DNA of 64,000 bases. Origin: an uncultured Sulfurovum sp. GTDB taxonomy: Bacteria; Campylobacterota; Campylobacteria; Campylobacterales; Sulfurovaceae. A model generated the notes under the pieces. It did no database searches. It was given only the letters and a program-made list of their open reading frames with translations, and was not told the DNA's origin. How positions within the stretch are numbered: position 1 is the stretch's first letter; each line of letters opens with the position of its first letter. Position numbers and translations under genes: made by a program. Shown piece after piece: positions 47,488 through 57,599 of the stretch. The stretch lies in contig CACVAX010000053.1 in assembly GCA_902727935.1 (NCBI GenBank), positions 1 through 64,000 on the forward strand, read 5' to 3'.

Positions 47488-47568
47488 TAACATGTCGACT
47501 TATAGTACACAAGTCATACAACCATTCTCTTCCTTCAAAAAAACTAGATGTCTATCAAGGGAATATAT

Positions 47569-49686
47569 ATGACAAACAACTCTTTAACCTTATCAACCAT
47601 TACAGCAACCATACTGCTTACCTCATCTGCTTTTGCCCAAACGACTGAAAACAATAATGAACTTGACCCCATTGTTATTTCAGCTGATTTTAGAGAAGCA
47701 AAACTTTCACAAACTTCCAATGCCATTACGGTGGTTGGTGAAGAGAAACTTTATGATAAAGCTTCACAAACATTTGTAGATACACTGGCGTCAACACCCA
47801 ATGTAAACTTTTCAACTGGGGCTTCAAAAGCCAAGTATGTACAAATTCGTGGAATTGGTGAACGTAGTCAATTTATAACGCCTATCAATCCTTCGATTGG
47901 TATCAATGTCGATGGTATTGATTTTTCCCAAAGTACTTTAGGTGTTAGCATGTTTGATGTTAAACAAGTAGAGGTACTAAGAGGTCCTCAAGGAACTACT
48001 TTTGGCTCAAACGGTATGGCTGGAGTAATTAATGTAACTTCCAATGAACCAACAAAAGAGACTACAGGTAAAATAGAAGCCACCATGGGGAACTACAATA
48101 CAAAAGCTTTTGGAGCTGCCGTTGGTGGATCATTGGTTGAAGATAAATTATTGGGACGTATTTCTGTTTATAAAAATAAATCTGATGGTTTTATGAAAAA
48201 TTCATTTTTAAATCGTGAAGATACCAATAATATTAATGAGTTTGCCACTAAAGCACAACTTCGATGGTTGGCAACTGACCAACATACCATTGATTTAAAT
48301 TTAATGCACAGTGATGTTGACAACGGTTATGATGCTTTTACTTTTGATAATTCACGTACCTCACATTCTGACCAACCTGGGAAAGATGCTCAAGAAACCA
48401 ATGCCTTTTCATTAACATCAACTTCACAGATTAACTCAAAGATGCATTTAGTTGCTAACTTAGGGCAAAGTCGTTCAGATTCAGAGTACTCTTTTGATGT
48501 TGACTGGTCTAATCCTAATGAATTTCCTGCAAGTTTATACCCTTATGCTGCCTTTGACCAATATCTTCGTGATAGAGAGCAAACCAATATGGATGTTAGA
48601 TTAGTTTCCGATGACGATGGACGTATCTTTAATGCAAGTACTGCATGGACATTGGGTGCTTACTACCGAGATAACAATGAAAAACTTATCCGAAACTATG
48701 ACTATTTACCTCAACAGTTTCAGAGTGACTATCAAACAGATACTATCGCTACTTATGGACAATTAGATTCTAAAATTACAGATAAATTTACTTTGATTAC
48801 AGGTTTAAGAGTTGAAAAATGGAAAGCTAACTATACAGATTCTGATGCTGTGGCAATTAACACCAGTGAAACATTGCTTGGTGGGAAAATTGGACTGAAT
48901 TATGAAGCAAATGAAGACACATTGATCTACACCACACTGTCTAAGGGCTATAAACCTGGTGGAGTAAATGCTGACAATTCACTAACAGCAACTGAAAAAG
49001 AGTATAGCACAGAAGGATTATGGAACCTTGATTTAGGGGTAAATTCATCTCATATGGAAAACACTTTGACAAGTCGTTTAAATCTTTTCTATGGAAAAAG
49101 AGATGACCAGCAAGTAAAAAGTTCTAATACCCAACTCCGTGCCGATGGAAGCACCGACTTTATTGATTTCACCTCTAATGCAGCCAAAGGTTCTTATTAT
49201 GGGTTGGAGTCGGAATTAAACTATTATCCTAATGATACCTTACATCTTTTTACAAGTGTTGGTCTTTTAAAATCTGAATTTGATACCTTTAATGAAATCA
49301 ATCCAGCCTATGTAAGTTTAAGTGGTAGAGCACCAGCACAATCCCCTTCTTATCAGTTTAATGTAGGTGGAGACCTACTTTTAACGGACACCTTAAGCCT
49401 AAAAGCAAATGTTGAAGGTAGAGGAGCTGCTTATTATTCAGATAGACAAACAGCTGGTTTACCAGCTTATAAAGCAAAAGCTTACAAACTTATCAATTCT
49501 AGTTTAGAATACACAAACAATGATTGGACTGCGATACTTTGGGCTAGAAATATTGCTGATGAAGATTACACAACCAGAGGTTTTGGAAGTTTTGGAAACA
49601 ACCCTGGAAATGGATATATTTCAGAACTTTACACTCAACAAGGTATGCCAAGAACCTTTGGTGTAACTGTTTCACGTGATTTTTAA
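47569..49686 (+). CDS. TonB-dependent receptor, probable thiamine receptor
   Basis: The preferred start is ATG 47569 with AAGGGA upstream. The signal peptide (ending SAFA) is followed by a TonB-box-like DPIVISA, a plug with VQIRGIGERSQF and VEVLRGPQGTTFGSNGMAGVINV, and a large barrel ending in Phe (VTVSRDF). TPP-riboswitch control and the adjacent PnuT-like gene indicate thiamine or a derivative as ligand. The length (705) is typical of siderophore-type receptors. Confidence 0.88.
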   Translation: MTNNSLTLSTITATILLTSSAFAQTTENNNELDPIVISADFREAKLSQTSNAITVVGEEKLYDKASQTFVDTLASTPNVNFSTGASKAKYVQIRGIGERSQFITPINPSIGINVDGIDFSQSTLGVSMFDVKQVEVLRGPQGTTFGSNGMAGVINVTSNEPTKETTGKIEATMGNYNTKAFGAAVGGSLVEDKLLGRISVYKNKSDGFMKNSFLNREDTNNINEFATKAQLRWLATDQHTIDLNLMHSDVDNGYDAFTFDNSRTSHSDQPGKDAQETNAFSLTSTSQINSKMHLVANLGQSRSDSEYSFDVDWSNPNEFPASLYPYAAFDQYLRDREQTNMDVRLVSDDDGRIFNASTAWTLGAYYRDNNEKLIRNYDYLPQQFQSDYQTDTIATYGQLDSKITDKFTLITGLRVEKWKANYTDSDAVAINTSETLLGGKIGLNYEANEDTLIYTTLSKGYKPGGVNADNSLTATEKEYSTEGLWNLDLGVNSSHMENTLTSRLNLFYGKRDDQQVKSSNTQLRADGSTDFIDFTSNAAKGSYYGLESELNYYPNDTLHLFTSVGLLKSEFDTFNEINPAYVSLSGRAPAQSPSYQFNVGGDLLLTDTLSLKANVEGRGAAYYSDRQTAGLPAYKAKAYKLINSSLEYTNNDWTAILWARNIADEDYTTRGFGSFGNNPGNGYISELYTQQGMPRTFGVTVSRDF

Positions 49687-49689
49687 GAA

Positions 49690-50301
49690 ATGCTCATGAA
49701 CTTTGACCTATCCTCAATACTCTCTGCCCTTGAAGCCATGTCCAATTGGGAAATCGTAGCAGCACTTCTAGGTGTTTTCTACGTAATCTTAGCAGCTAAA
49801 GAGTCACTATGGGCTTGGGTCTTTGGTTTCTTTTCTACGTTTATCTATACCATTATTTTTTGGGAGGGTGCATTACTCTCTTCCTCATTCTTAAATTTTT
49901 ACTACATGGTTATGGCTGTTTATGGTTACTATAGCTGGAAAAATGTTTCTGAAGATAAAATGTTAGAGATTCAAACCTATTCACTTTCCAAGCATCTAAA
50001 ACTGATAGGAATTGGGGTAAGTATGAGTCTTATACTCGGCTACCTCTCCACAACCTACACCGATGCAAAATTGGCTTACATGGATGCTTTTGTCATGGTT
50101 TTTTCCATCATTACTACATGGTTATTAACGCAAAAGGTATTGGAAAATTGGCTTTATTGGATTGTGATTGATTCTGTAGCCGTGGTGCTTTACCTGAACA
50201 CAGGTTACTTAGCTACAGTGATTCTTTTTACCATTTACATTGTCTTAGCTGTTTATGCTTATGGCACATGGAAAAAAGAGTTTAAAGGGAAAAGTGTTTA
50301 A
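49690..50301 (+). CDS. pnuT: PnuC-family thiamine transporter (PnuT-like)
   Basis: Seven to eight predicted helices in 203 residues match the PnuC/PnuT fold, with the WEIVAALLGVFYVILAAKES and WLYWIVIDSVAVVLYL motifs. The gene starts 3 bases after the receptor stop, under the same TPP riboswitch. PnuT takes up thiamine by facilitated diffusion, kept inward by pyrophosphorylation. It converges on thiD with a 4-base overlap. Confidence 0.88.
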   Translation: MLMNFDLSSILSALEAMSNWEIVAALLGVFYVILAAKESLWAWVFGFFSTFIYTIIFWEGALLSSSFLNFYYMVMAVYGYYSWKNVSEDKMLEIQTYSLSKHLKLIGIGVSMSLILGYLSTTYTDAKLAYMDAFVMVFSIITTWLLTQKVLENWLYWIVIDSVAVVLYLNTGYLATVILFTIYIVLAVYAYGTWKKEFKGKSV

Positions 50302-51113
50302 CACTTCCCTTCTAAATTGTAAAAATGATGGATAGGACCATTTCCTTTACCAAGTACTTTGTCTTTTCCTGCATCAATGGCTTCATTTAAGTAAGTACAC
50401 GCCTTAATCACAGCCTCTTCCAATTCAAAATCCAAAGCTAAATTTGTGGCGATGGCTGAAGAGAGTGAACAACCTGTTCCATGCGTATGCTTTGTATCAA
50501 CACTTTTGTTATTAATAATTAGTACTTTTCCACTCTCTTTTACATAAAGAGCATCCGTCATAAGCGTTTCTAGCTCTAAATGCCCTCCTTTTAAAAGTAC
50601 CGAAACAGAAAACTTTTCGCCTATTTCTTTAGCAGATGCTTCTAAATTAGCAAGCGTAATCTCATGCCCTATGATTAACTCTGCTTCAGGAATATTTGGG
50701 GTTATTAAATACGTTTGAGGAAAAAATTCTTTAAGTGCTGTGATTGCATCATCTCCAATAAGCTTGTCGCCAGAAGTAGCCACCATAACTGGGTCTAAAA
50801 CAATTCTATCTATATTATAATCAGCTAAAGTATTTTGAACTGTTTGAATGACTTCTGGTGAATGCAACATTCCAATTTTTACAGCAGAAAATTCAATATC
50901 AGATAATACAGCATCCATTTGTGCTTTAATATGCTCAATAGGTAAAGGATGAATGTCCGTAACTCCTTGCGTATTTTGTGCTGTTGTCGCTGTTATCACC
51001 GTGGCTGCGTATCCACCATTGGCAGAAATGCTTTTGATATCAGCCTGTATACCAGCACAACCACCTGAATCTGACCCTGCAATACTTAAAACGCTTTTAT
51101 ATCTATTGCTCAT
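50298..51113 (-). CDS. thiD: Hydroxymethylpyrimidine (phosphate) kinase
   Basis: ThiD phosphorylates HMP and HMP-P. The start SIAGSDSGGCAGIQADIK (about residues 10-27), DPVMVATSGDKL and the THGTGCSLSSAIATNLA loop (about 213-229) are diagnostic. I chose the start at 51113, where TAATG overlaps the tenA stop by one base, although the frame extends 12 bases upstream. It is translationally coupled to tenA. Confidence 0.94.
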   Translation of the reverse strand: MSNRYKSVLSIAGSDSGGCAGIQADIKSISANGGYAATVITATTAQNTQGVTDIHPLPIEHIKAQMDAVLSDIEFSAVKIGMLHSPEVIQTVQNTLADYNIDRIVLDPVMVATSGDKLIGDDAITALKEFFPQTYLITPNIPEAELIIGHEITLANLEASAKEIGEKFSVSVLLKGGHLELETLMTDALYVKESGKVLIINNKSVDTKHTHGTGCSLSSAIATNLALDFELEEAVIKACTYLNEAIDAGKDKVLGKGNGPIHHFYNLEGKC

Positions 51114-51766
51114 TATACTGCCCACTTTTCTTGTTTATACGCAGAGTCCCAAAACATCCATTCCATTTTAGAAGTTTTTAAAAATACTTCCTCCATAAGT
51201 TTTAGATTTTCAGGCGACGCTGTGGCTGCATATTTATTGGTAATCTTAATGGCTTCTGCAACAGAAGCTGCAAATTCTTCACCTGCATAAGTATCTATCC
51301 AAGTTTGATAAGGATTACTATCTTTATTGCTTTGATGAGCTATCATATAGTCACCCACCTCTTTATAAATAGAGAAACAAGGTAAGACAGCAGCTAATCC
51401 AACTTCTACCGAATAATTATTAACAATACGAGCCATGTAAGATACATAAAGTTCACAAGTAGGACTTACTTCTTTATCTACATACTTTTTATCTAAAAAC
51501 ACTTGGTGTAAAGCTTTCTCTACCTCAATAATACCTGTAGCTGACTCTAGGTAAAACTGGGTTTCTTCAGCTTCATAACACTTTATTCCTACTTGTGAAA
51601 GAACCTTCGTATATTCTGCAAGGTAAAGGGTATCTTGATTCACATAGAAACCAAAAGCATCTTTACTTAATGTTCCAGCCATCAAATCTTTGATAAAGCC
51701 ATGGTTAATTATCTCTTGAAAAACAGGTTCTGTTTTTACTCTTATTTCATCATACCAATTATTCAT
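51113..51766 (-). CDS. tenA: Aminopyrimidine aminohydrolase TenA
   Basis: TenA salvages the pyrimidine of degraded thiamine, or acts as thiaminase II. The active-site Cys is in SPTCELYVSYM (about residue 130) and the C-terminal Glu/Trp region (WMFWDSAYKQEKW) fits the family. Length of 217 is typical. It lies 10 bases after nusA and overlaps thiD, so it is probably transcribed from the nusA promoter. Confidence 0.92.
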   Translation of the reverse strand: MNNWYDEIRVKTEPVFQEIINHGFIKDLMAGTLSKDAFGFYVNQDTLYLAEYTKVLSQVGIKCYEAEETQFYLESATGIIEVEKALHQVFLDKKYVDKEVSPTCELYVSYMARIVNNYSVEVGLAAVLPCFSIYKEVGDYMIAHQSNKDSNPYQTWIDTYAGEEFAASVAEAIKITNKYAATASPENLKLMEEVFLKTSKMEWMFWDSAYKQEKWAV

Positions 51767-51776
51767 TCTTAAACTC

Positions 51777-52919
51777 CTATTTAAATAAGTCAGCTAACGC
51801 ATCAGTGTTGGTTGTTTTTTCTGTTTCTGGTGTAATATTTCCAGAACTTTCACCTGTTCGGTCAGTCACCCCTTCTATCTCATTAAGCTCAATCGTATAT
51901 CCTGTTAGCATCGAAGCCAAACGGATGTTAATTCCTGACTTACCAATGGCTTTAGCTTTTTGATCTGAAGTAATGTTTACAATGGCTTTTTTCTCTGTTG
52001 TAGAAGTTACTTTAACACTTTGTGCAATGGCAGGAGACAAAGCTCTGGTAATAAATACTTCAGGAATTGGTGAATAATCAACACAGTCAATGTTCTCCCC
52101 ATTTAACTCTGAACTTACAGCATTAATTCTTGTACCTTTAACACCAACAGCAGCACCAATAGGGTCAATGTTAGGGAAGTCTGTTTTAAGAGCAAGTTTT
52201 GCACGCTGTCCTGGGATTCTTGACGATGCCATAATCTGTACGGACTCATCTTCAATTTCAGGTACTTCTTTTGCCATAAGCTTCTCTAAAAATTTTGGTG
52301 CTGTTCGGGTCAACTCTAAAAACATTCCCATCTCAGGGTCAATGCTTACAAAACGTAAAAGTGCTTTTACCGTGTCTCCTCGTTTAAACTTTTCACCTTT
52401 AATACGGTTACGTTGAGAAAGTAAACCTTTAAGCTCGCCAATCTCAATAAAAGTATTCTCATCATCATCAACTCTGTTTACTGTACCAATCATTACAGTA
52501 TTTACTTTATCTTTATACTTCGTAAATAAATCTTGTTCTACCTGTCTTTGAATATGGTACTGTAACTCTTTAAATAGGTTAAATGAAGCTGTACGACCAT
52601 GATCTTCAAGTACAAATGGTGAACGTAACTGGTCTCCTAATTCTAAATCTTCACCATACTCTTCTTGTGCCTCCTCTAAAGACATAACAGCATCAGGTTC
52701 AGTTTCTAATCGTTCATCATCAGCTTTAACAATGGTAACAACTTGTTCCACGGAATAATCTCTTACATCCATGTCTACCGTTGCTTCAAATGCTGAAGTA
52801 TAGGTCGTACATCGTTTAGCTGTTTTCACCAGTGCTTCTTTAAATGCATCTACAGCTGATTCAAGTGAAATATTTTTCTCATGTGCCATGGCTTCTATAA
52901 TATCTACAATTTTTTCCAT
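51777..52919 (-). CDS. nusA: Transcription termination/antitermination factor NusA
   Basis: Domains in order: N-terminal RNA-polymerase-binding region (1 to about 125), S1 domain (about 135-200), KH1 and KH2 (about 205-345) with GAAVGVKGTRINAV and GKSGINIRLA. It lacks the long acidic C-terminal repeats of E. coli NusA, as usual in this phylum. It is the first gene of nusA-tenA-thiD on the minus strand. Confidence 0.95.
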   Translation of the reverse strand: MEKIVDIIEAMAHEKNISLESAVDAFKEALVKTAKRCTTYTSAFEATVDMDVRDYSVEQVVTIVKADDERLETEPDAVMSLEEAQEEYGEDLELGDQLRSPFVLEDHGRTASFNLFKELQYHIQRQVEQDLFTKYKDKVNTVMIGTVNRVDDDENTFIEIGELKGLLSQRNRIKGEKFKRGDTVKALLRFVSIDPEMGMFLELTRTAPKFLEKLMAKEVPEIEDESVQIMASSRIPGQRAKLALKTDFPNIDPIGAAVGVKGTRINAVSSELNGENIDCVDYSPIPEVFITRALSPAIAQSVKVTSTTEKKAIVNITSDQKAKAIGKSGINIRLASMLTGYTIELNEIEGVTDRTGESSGNITPETEKTTNTDALADLFK

Positions 52920-53139
52920 AAAATATCCTTTTTCAATAATTCAAAACAGAGTTGTTGTAATCAACAAAATGGGAACTCAACAATGCGTTACAATTTGGTG
53001 TGATTTTACCTTTTGTTCGAAGACTTGAATTATATCTAAACTTACCTTTAAGGAAAAGAGGTATAATTTAATAATAAAATACAACATATATTATTATGTA
53101 AACTAATAACATAAAGTTATGTTTAAGGATAGGGTATAA

Positions 53140-53379
53140 ATGAAACTAAAGTTAGCCAGAGCATCGGTAGATACAAAGCCAAAAGCCATTGAAATTGATA
53201 AAATTGAAGAAGATTTAGAAAAAAAATCTATTTTTTACTTTGACAAAGAGAACTCTCATAAAGAATTAAAATCACTCATTCAACATTTTGAAACCAAAGA
53301 GTACTCTGTCTACATGAGAGAAGTAAAGTTTGGCTTAAATGATGACGAGTATCTATATGAGGTACATATCGTAAAATAA
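53140..53379 (+). CDS. HP0268-family small protein
   Basis: This 79-residue protein begins KLKLARA and has FYFDKENSHKELKSLIQHF, a pattern I associate with H. pylori HP0268, a small protein reported to have nicking nuclease activity. Position next to miaB matches the H. pylori order (HP0268-HP0269). A TATAAT -10 (53062-53067) lies about 75 bases upstream. Confidence 0.75.
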   Translation: MKLKLARASVDTKPKAIEIDKIEEDLEKKSIFYFDKENSHKELKSLIQHFETKEYSVYMREVKFGLNDDEYLYEVHIVK

Positions 53380-53385
53380 TTACTC

Positions 53386-54684
53386 ATGAAAAAACTATAT
53401 ATAGAAACCTTAGGTTGTGCGATGAATGTTCGAGATAGTGAACACATGATAGCAGAACTTAATGCAAAAGAACCCTACGAACTTACCGAAGAATTAAGTG
53501 ATGCTGACCTTATCATTATCAATACTTGTTCTGTTAGAGAAAAGCCTGTTTCTAAACTTTTCTCTGAAATTGGTGTTTTTAAAAAGCATAAAAAAGAGAC
53601 TGCTAAAATTGGGGTAACAGGCTGTACAGCTTCTCATTTAGGTAAAGAGATTATCAAAAGAGCCCCTGCCGTTGACTTTGTTTTAGGTGCTAGAAACATC
53701 TCTAAAATCACCCAAGTCATTGAAGAAAAACATGCTGTAGAAATTGACATTGACAATGATGACAGTAGCTATGACTTTTCTGAGTATCGAACTAACCAAT
53801 TTAAATCCATGGTCAACATCTCAATAGGCTGTGATAAATCCTGTACCTTCTGTATTGTTCCAGCAACCAGAGGAGATGAAGTCTCCATTCCTTCAGATTT
53901 AATTGTAAGAGAAATTAGCAAAGCTGTTAACACAGGTGCAAAAGAAGTCATGCTTCTTGGACAAAATGTTAACAACTATGGTAAATACTTTAAAGCTGAA
54001 GATGAACAATGTAATTTTACAGAACTACTGCAAAAAATTTCTAAAATTGAAGGTTTAGACCGTATTCGGTTTACTTCGCCCCACCCTTTACATATGGATG
54101 ATGCATTTTTAAAAGAGTTTGCTTCAAACCCAAAAATATGTAAACAGATTCATGTGCCTTTACAAAGTGGCTCAACATCACTTTTAAAAAGTATGCGTAG
54201 AGGGTACACCAAAGAGTGGTTTATTAATCGTTGCGAAAAAATTAGAACACTTTGTCCTGAAGCTACCATTTCAACAGATATTATTGTAGGTTTTCCAGGG
54301 GAAACAGAAGAAGACTTTTCTGATACCATGGACGTTTTAGAGAAAGTACGTTTTGAGCAACTCTTCTCATTTAAATACTCACCAAGACCTCATACAGCTG
54401 CACAAAACTTTGAAAACCAAATTCCTAATGAAATTGCAGGAGCAAGATTAACTAAGCTTCAAACACGGCATACAGAAATTTTAGATGACGTTATGAATGC
54501 TCAAATGAACAGTGAACATATGGTCTATTTTGATGAACTCAAAGCCGATGGAAAAGTATCAGGACGAAGTGACGATGGTAAGCTTTTTTATGTCGAAGGC
54601 AGTGAAGAATTACTTGGAAAAATTTTAAAAGTTAAAGTCACCAAAGTGTCAAGAGGTGCTTTAAACGGAACAGTGTGTGCGTAA
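53386..54684 (+). CDS. miaB: tRNA methylthiotransferase MiaB
   Basis: MiaB adds methylthio to i6A37, downstream of MiaA (4.2 kb). The N-terminal UPF0004 domain has three Cys ([25 protein letters not shown]), the radical SAM site is [11 protein letters not shown] (about residues 148-158) and a TRAM domain ends the protein. Length of 432 is normal. It overlaps the next gene by 8 bases. Confidence 0.95.
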   Translation: MKKLYIETLGCAMNVRDSEHMIAELNAKEPYELTEELSDADLIIINTCSVREKPVSKLFSEIGVFKKHKKETAKIGVTGCTASHLGKEIIKRAPAVDFVLGARNISKITQVIEEKHAVEIDIDNDDSSYDFSEYRTNQFKSMVNISIGCDKSCTFCIVPATRGDEVSIPSDLIVREISKAVNTGAKEVMLLGQNVNNYGKYFKAEDEQCNFTELLQKISKIEGLDRIRFTSPHPLHMDDAFLKEFASNPKICKQIHVPLQSGSTSLLKSMRRGYTKEWFINRCEKIRTLCPEATISTDIIVGFPGETEEDFSDTMDVLEKVRFEQLFSFKYSPRPHTAAQNFENQIPNEIAGARLTKLQTRHTEILDDVMNAQMNSEHMVYFDELKADGKVSGRSDDGKLFYVEGSEELLGKILKVKVTKVSRGALNGTVCA

Positions 54685-55297
54685 AAGATTTTTTAGAAAG
54701 TTAGGTGTAATCTTTATACCTATACTTATTTTTATAGTTATGAAACTTTTATGGTTTAGCTATAGAAAAAAATACCATTTTATAAATGAAGCCATTGAGG
54801 AGCAATGTTTAGCTGTTACTTGGCACGCTGAACTGCTTATTTCTCCTATGGTCTACAAAAAATTACGTAAGAATCAAAAAACTTCTGCCATTATTGCACA
54901 ACATTATGATGGTGAACTCATTGCTCGTACCTTAGGGTTTTTTAATATTAAGGCACTACGTGGTTCATCAAGAAAAGGAGCAATGGCTGCTTTAATGGCT
55001 GCCATTACTGCTTTAAAAGAGGGCTTCTCGGTCATGATTACCCCCGATGGTCCAAAAGGCCCTCGTTATAGTATGAGTGATGGTGCTGTCTCTTTGGCAT
55101 TACGCTCAAACTTACCCATTATGATTGTCAATTATCAAGCTGATTCTTTTTGGCAACTTGGAAGTTGGGATAAATTTGTTATTCCAAAACCTTTTACACG
55201 CTTAAATATTTACCACCAAGTCATTCAACTTAAAGGTTTAGAGAAAAATGAAGCTAAAGAATATCTCTTAAAACAAATGTTAACATATGCCATCTAA
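54677..55297 (+). CDS. DUF374 / lysophospholipid acyltransferase-like protein
   Basis: Start is GTG at 54677 inside the end of miaB. After a membrane helix (about residues 10-26) come the WHAELL motif, a [11 protein letters not shown] stretch, a GSSRKGA motif and [10 protein letters not shown], all typical of DUF374, a PlsC-related family used in outer-membrane lipid synthesis. H. pylori has the same neighbour (HP0270). The substrate is not established here. Confidence 0.85.
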   Translation: MRKRFFRKLGVIFIPILIFIVMKLLWFSYRKKYHFINEAIEEQCLAVTWHAELLISPMVYKKLRKNQKTSAIIAQHYDGELIARTLGFFNIKALRGSSRKGAMAALMAAITALKEGFSVMITPDGPKGPRYSMSDGAVSLALRSNLPIMIVNYQADSFWQLGSWDKFVIPKPFTRLNIYHQVIQLKGLEKNEAKEYLLKQMLTYAI

Positions 55298-55507
55298 GTC
55301 TGTTAAGCCTTTTAATATTCGCTTTTATCTTTTTCTTAAAAAACCCTCCTTTCGCAAGATATACTTGGATATAAAGCAATTTTAAAGAGTTATAATTATA
55401 TTATTAAATTAACTTTAAATTTTATATTATATTTATATTATAATAATTATATAAAAATATAAAAAAACATAAGTTGTTACATATTAAAGGTTTGTTATAC
55501 TTACAAC

Positions 55508-56359
55508 ATGGTTAGTTTAAAAGAAAAATTTAATAACTTTTTATTCTATTTAGAAAAGGTTCGAGGTTATGCACCTACTTCTATTGTCACTTATGAGAAT
55601 ACTTTAAATGAGTTACTCTCATCGAGTGAATATTATGAAGAAGATAAAAAACTGGTTTTAGACATCACGCCTTTTAGATTAAAAAATGTTAATAATTCTA
55701 AAAAAACCATTTCTAAAAAATTAAGTGCGATACGCTCATTTATTAAATTTATGCAAGAACAACAAGAGCTAGAGATTAAGTTAATTGGTGATTCACCTAT
55801 AAAAGTACCCAAGACGCTACCCAAGCCAATTGATAAGCTACTCATAGAAGAAATTTTAGATGTTTCAAATAGCAAAGAGCATTTAATCATCTCTTTACTT
55901 TATGGTTTAGGGCTAAGAATTTCAGAGCTTTCATCATTGAAACTTACTGATATCAACATGGCATGGATTGAAGTAGAAGGAAAAGGGTCTAAAAGTAGAC
56001 AGATACCTCTACTAGAATCTCTTTATACAGAAATTAATAATTATAAAAAAAAGGAACATCCTAAGATGTTTTTATTTGAAAAAAAAGGTAAGCAGATGAG
56101 TAGCAGTCAAATCCGTTATCTATTTACTAAGGTCTTTAAAAAGTCTGGTATCAAAGCCACCCCTCATCAATTGCGTCACTCTTTTGCAAGCCATTTACTC
56201 AATAATGGAGCAAGAATTTCAGATGTAAGTGAACTTTTAGGGCATAGTTCTATGGTTTCAACCCAAATTTATACCCAACTAAGTTCAAATAAAAAATTAA
56301 ATGAATATGCCAAAGCACACCCCTTGTGCCAAGCAGATAGTCAGAAGCAAGGAAAATAA
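55508..56359 (+). CDS. Tyrosine recombinase, Xer type
   Basis: The N-terminal SAM-like DNA-binding domain (about 1-95) is followed by the catalytic domain with Arg (GLGLRISEL, about residue 139), Lys (KGSKSR), the HQLRHSF box (about 221-227), His (LLGHSS) and the nucleophile Tyr (STQIYTQL). Length of 283 fits XerC/D/H. Campylobacterota use one XerH; this may be it or a paralogue. The region 55298-55507 upstream is extremely AT-rich and may hold a promoter; I cannot identify a dif site. Confidence 0.85.
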   Translation: MVSLKEKFNNFLFYLEKVRGYAPTSIVTYENTLNELLSSSEYYEEDKKLVLDITPFRLKNVNNSKKTISKKLSAIRSFIKFMQEQQELEIKLIGDSPIKVPKTLPKPIDKLLIEEILDVSNSKEHLIISLLYGLGLRISELSSLKLTDINMAWIEVEGKGSKSRQIPLLESLYTEINNYKKKEHPKMFLFEKKGKQMSSSQIRYLFTKVFKKSGIKATPHQLRHSFASHLLNNGARISDVSELLGHSSMVSTQIYTQLSSNKKLNEYAKAHPLCQADSQKQGK

Positions 56360-56362
56360 GAT

Positions 56363-57598
56363 ATGTCCCATCAACAATATGTCACCATCACCCATTATAA
56401 GGAGCGAGAATTCTTTTTTCTTAATCATGCCATTCAGACGAATGATGGTTTTATTACAAAAGACATTGAGCAGTTTCATGAAAGTGAAAAAGAAAAATTT
56501 ATTGAACGCATCCGTACATTACAAACCAAGTATCCTACCCATCAAGTTATTTCTCTCTCTTTAGCTGCCAATCAAGTTGTCAAAGACAAAGAAGACCCAA
56601 ATCAAGCATCAGCAAAAATATTTAATGAAAATTATGTCATGCAAGAGAAGATAGATATTGGAAATATTCCTGTGAGTCTCTACTTTTCTCCCTATGCCAT
56701 TCTTTATGAAGAGTACAAACATAAACTCGATGAAAAATTAACCTTAATGATTGGTCTTTTTGACCGTAAACTCTATATTATGTTTGTAACAAAAGATAAA
56801 GTCCATCAAAGTTGGACATTAGGTACACGTGGTCTAACTGAAAAACAAATTGCTGATAGAGTCTATAAAAGTATGAAAGCCTATTATAAAATTGCTTTTA
56901 AATTTGCCGACCATATCGAAATGTTAGTTTCAGATGACTCCCCTAAACTCTTAAAGGTTCTTCGAGAAGAGTTATCCATGAGTATTCTACCAACGCAAAA
57001 AACCATCCATACTTTACTTCATAATATGGGTTCAGACCAACGTAAATTTTCAAGTTCTTATATGAAATCCTTTCTCTCTCATAATAAAGAGAAATTACGA
57101 CATGAATATGCTTCAACAACAGACCATCCAAACACTTTAGCTTCAGAGGAGATGCATTTAAATAGTTTAGATGACCTACGACTCAATAACCCCTCACAAA
57201 GTACTGCCATACCCAAAGCCAAAACAAATTATGGTCTTAGCATCATGGCATTCATTCCTTTAATTTTTGTACTTATGGCTGGTGCTTATTTTACGATGCA
57301 AGAAAATGCAATACAAGAAAGATTAAAACGCATTGAAGCCCAATCCTATGCCCAAACTAACAATGCATTACTATCCATCAATGCACAAGATGTTTTTGCT
57401 GCCATGGGAAAAAGTGCTGAACTAAAATCGGCTAAAATATCCAATGAAGCCGTTGAAATAAAAGGTGTTGTTTGGGGGATTGAACCTCTACGGAATGCAT
57501 TAACAGAACTCTATCATGATGGTGAATTCATTATAAAACCACTGGAAAATTTCATGACTGAATTTTCATTTAAATCTAAAGTATATAAGGGTTCTTAG
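56363..57598 (+). CDS. Membrane protein with PilM/PilN-like layout
   Basis: The first half (about 1-225) is a soluble domain with actin-like or PilM-like strand order. A linker leads to one membrane helix (about 294-311), a short coiled coil and a C-terminal domain resembling PilN or CtsX. The next gene has a PilO-like layout, so the pair may be the inner-membrane platform of a type IV pilus or competence system. It begins 3 bases after the recombinase stop. Family assignment is inference. Confidence 0.55.
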   Translation: MSHQQYVTITHYKEREFFFLNHAIQTNDGFITKDIEQFHESEKEKFIERIRTLQTKYPTHQVISLSLAANQVVKDKEDPNQASAKIFNENYVMQEKIDIGNIPVSLYFSPYAILYEEYKHKLDEKLTLMIGLFDRKLYIMFVTKDKVHQSWTLGTRGLTEKQIADRVYKSMKAYYKIAFKFADHIEMLVSDDSPKLLKVLREELSMSILPTQKTIHTLLHNMGSDQRKFSSSYMKSFLSHNKEKLRHEYASTTDHPNTLASEEMHLNSLDDLRLNNPSQSTAIPKAKTNYGLSIMAFIPLIFVLMAGAYFTMQENAIQERLKRIEAQSYAQTNNALLSINAQDVFAAMGKSAELKSAKISNEAVEIKGVVWGIEPLRNALTELYHDGEFIIKPLENFMTEFSFKSKVYKGS

Positions 57599-57599
57599 A

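Noticed and set aside
55298-55507. dif/XerH site in the AT-rich gap
   Set aside because: The region is almost purely A and T, with many chance inverted repeats; no credible dif arm pair could be singled out.
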